Shown piece by piece: positions 33,782 through 35,099 of a stretch of DNA of 35,099 nt (position 1 is its first letter; every line of letters starts with the position of its first letter). The DNA lies in the IMG/VR virus record IMGVR_UViG_3300044705_000012, positions 1 to 35,099 of that record. One strand, 5' to 3'. Origin of the DNA: a virus. The notes beneath the pieces were generated by a model. That model saw nothing but the letters and a program-made list of their open reading frames with translations, ran no database searches and was not told the origin of the DNA. The position numbers and the translations under genes were made by a program.

Positions 33782-34667
33782 CCGATTTCTCCATCCAATC
33801 CTGGATCGCACGGGCGATGCCTTCCTGCAGCGTGATCGAAGGTTGGTAGACCTCACGAAGTTTAGTTGGGTCCCCCACCCGATAATCCACTCCAGCCGGA
33901 GCATCAGCACGGGCGTTGAGAAGCGGCACATAGCCGAATCGGAAGCAGATCGAAGTCGCCAGGTCAGCCATCGAGGTTCCGATACCCGTACAAAGGCTCA
34001 CTGGCTCCTCGATTCCAGCATCGGCTACAGCGAGCGCTCCCCGCACCATATCAACGATGTGGATAAAGTCGCGTACAGCATGCGCATTCCAGATCTCGAA
34101 TGGGTCATCTCTCCGGGCGGCACGTTCCAGGAAAGCTCCAAACGGGAATGCGGAGCTTTGGTCTGATCCATAGCCAGAGAACGGCCGAACAATCGTTGTC
34201 TCAACCCCCTCTCTACGTGCGAGTTGAGCCATGCGCTCTCCGGCTAGCTTGACCATTCCGTAGTCATCCGGAGTCTCGTCGAGCACCGCACAAGAACTCA
34301 GGTAGATGACATGCTTTTGCTTGTTGTCTACTGCCCATTCAAACAGCGCCGCATCCAACATCCGGTTGTGAATATGGCTTTTCGGCTTGTAGTCGATCCC
34401 AACCCGGTTGGGAGACATAGCAGCTGCATGCACCACCAGGTCAAACCGGGCATACTCCAGGTCATCCATCCGGAGCGCGCTGACCATGTCTCCCATGCCC
34501 CACAGGAAGCGGCCTTCAAGCTCCCCACTCATCTCCGCTGCCTTGGTGTAAGGCTCCAATACATGCGGCGTGATATCCCAACCGACGACAGTCCAGCCCC
34601 GGCGAATCAACTCCCAGGAGAAGTGCCGCCCAACGAATCCAGCCGAACCAGTTACCAACGCCTGCAT
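33774..34667 (-). CDS. NAD-dependent nucleotide-sugar epimerase/dehydratase
   Basis: 297 residues, ATG overlapping the previous stop (TGATG). An extended short-chain dehydrogenase: TGSAGFVG at 6-13 (NAD-binding GxxGxxG), LVVHAAAMSPNR (77-88), SSC at 124-126, and the catalytic YGMVK at 136-140 (Tyr136, Lys140), followed by RPFSGYG (161-167) and RDFIHIVD (199-206). These are the hallmarks of UDP/GDP/dTDP-sugar epimerases and dehydratases. Expected role: make a sugar donor for glycosylating virion proteins, DNA or host surface. A partial methyltransferase-like gene stands two genes upstream. Confidence 0.9.
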   Translation of the reverse strand: MQALVTGSAGFVGRHFSWELIRRGWTVVGWDITPHVLEPYTKAAEMSGELEGRFLWGMGDMVSALRMDDLEYARFDLVVHAAAMSPNRVGIDYKPKSHIHNRMLDAALFEWAVDNKQKHVIYLSSCAVLDETPDDYGMVKLAGERMAQLARREGVETTIVRPFSGYGSDQSSAFPFGAFLERAARRDDPFEIWNAHAVRDFIHIVDMVRGALAVADAGIEEPVSLCTGIGTSMADLATSICFRFGYVPLLNARADAPAGVDYRVGDPTKLREVYQPSITLQEGIARAIQDWMEKSDE

Positions 34668-34873
34668 CAGTTGTACTCCTTCGCAATCTGTGACTGCGCA
34701 GAGTCCTCTGGCGGCCGCGTTGTCGCATATGGCCGCCGGGCCAACGCCTCCTCGGCCTTCTGACGTTGCAGATCAGTCGTCTGGTGGTAAACCGCAGCAC
34801 TCGCAGAGATTCGCGGATCAGTCACGCGGCTGTCGTTGGTCTGGACCGGAGATCCCGGCGATTGTGCACTCAC
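34667..34873 (-). CDS. 68-aa polar protein of unknown function
   Basis: The GTG at 34873 overlaps the methyltransferase stop (GTGA), and GGGGGTG lies 7-8 bases upstream. The product starts VSAQSPGSPVQTNDSRVTDP and continues RISASAAVYHQTTDLQRQKA, then EEALARRPYATTRPP. It is polar and probably disordered with one helix. Its stop overlaps the epimerase start. No family was recognised. Confidence 0.6.
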   Translation of the reverse strand: MSAQSPGSPVQTNDSRVTDPRISASAAVYHQTTDLQRQKAEEALARRPYATTRPPEDSAQSQIAKEYN

Positions 34874-35099
34874 TTGGAGCACCCCCAAATTCCAAACAGA
34901 TATCCTTCACCATCTGTCCTGCAGTCCAAGCAGCAGAAAGCCTCCATGCTCCTAAATCCGGCCTCTTTGATCATGTCTTCCACATACTCACGATCCCAGG
35001 CCCAGTAGTGTTCCGGGTTCCGGTCTTCCCAGGCGTTGATCGGAGTGGAGAGGATCAAACGGTTCGCCTTCTCCGCGATTTTGAACAGAAGGTCGTCTG
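34870..35099 (-). CDS. C-terminal part of a probable SAM-dependent methyltransferase
   Basis: The frame is open to the right edge, so the N-terminus is missing. The visible 75 codons include DDLLFKIAEKANRLILSTPI, then NAWEDRNPEHYWAWDREYVE and DMIKEAGFRSMEAFCCLDCR. The arrangement of a strand ending in LILSTP, a His/Tyr-rich segment and a helix with EDMIKEAGF is typical of the last third of class I methyltransferases that act on sugars or small molecules. Next to an epimerase, O-methylation of a sugar is plausible (inference). Other Rossmann enzymes cannot be excluded. Confidence 0.65.
   Translation of the reverse strand, partial: DDLLFKIAEKANRLILSTPINAWEDRNPEHYWAWDREYVEDMIKEAGFRSMEAFCCLDCRTDGEGYLFGIWGCSK

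Noticed and set aside
1-35099. CRISPR array, integrase, attachment site or transposase
   Set aside because: No regularly spaced repeats and no recombinase motifs were seen on either strand by eye.

Overview
The window looks like a stretch of a tailed, siphovirus-type phage of an actinobacterium. Every well-supported gene lies on the minus strand, so genes are read here from high to low coordinates. The host guess rests on families typical of actinobacteriophages and their hosts (DUF2637, DUF2786, DUF6011-like and DUF1906 proteins, a Sak4-like ATPase, a SNF2-type helicase, tail proteins starting MTFNPTVL), heavy use of GTG and TTG starts, and 1-, 4- or 8-base gene overlaps. No integrase, repressor or attachment site was recognised. 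Terminase, portal, capsid and DNA polymerase are not here and probably lie outside the window.

35.1-20.5 kb, virion and lysis. A partial methyltransferase-like gene, a small gene, a nucleotide-sugar epimerase-like enzyme and a DUF1003-like membrane protein precede two virion proteins. Then come a head-tail connector with an extra N-terminal domain, a neck protein, two related tail-tube-like proteins, an HK97 gp10-like protein, tail assembly chaperones made by -1 frameshifting at GGGAAAA, the tape measure, three distal tail proteins, and a lysis group (DUF1906 endolysin, membrane protein, NlpC/P60-like protein, holin-like protein, small gene). A strong hairpin at 20480-20512 closes the block.

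20.5-14.0 kb, serial small transcription units. Six short units each have their own upstream element. Five share three hexamers (TTGnnn, TAGACT, TAGACT) spaced by 16-18 bases, and the sixth (before the 14037 gene) has only the two downstream hexamers. Most have a GAAGGGGAT ribosome-binding leader and several end in hairpins. They encode a DUF2637 membrane protein, zinc-ribbon proteins, a DUF2786 protein, a SAP-like protein and several tiny proteins.

14.0-2.5 kb, DNA metabolism. SNF2-type helicase, Cas4/RecB-like nuclease with four cysteines, Sak4-like ATPase, single-stranded-DNA-binding protein, an FAD/NAD(P)-type oxidoreductase, a MazG-like nucleotide hydrolase and a uracil-DNA glycosylase-like protein. 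A tRNA gene with an enlarged anticodon arm and a structured intergenic stretch with a 7-codon ORF lie in this block.

2.5-0 kb, envelope-directed genes. Two lipoproteins, one carrying an HNH-type nuclease motif, and a run of very small membrane proteins. This is the best candidate here for an undescribed accessory system, possibly superinfection exclusion or envelope remodelling (inference).
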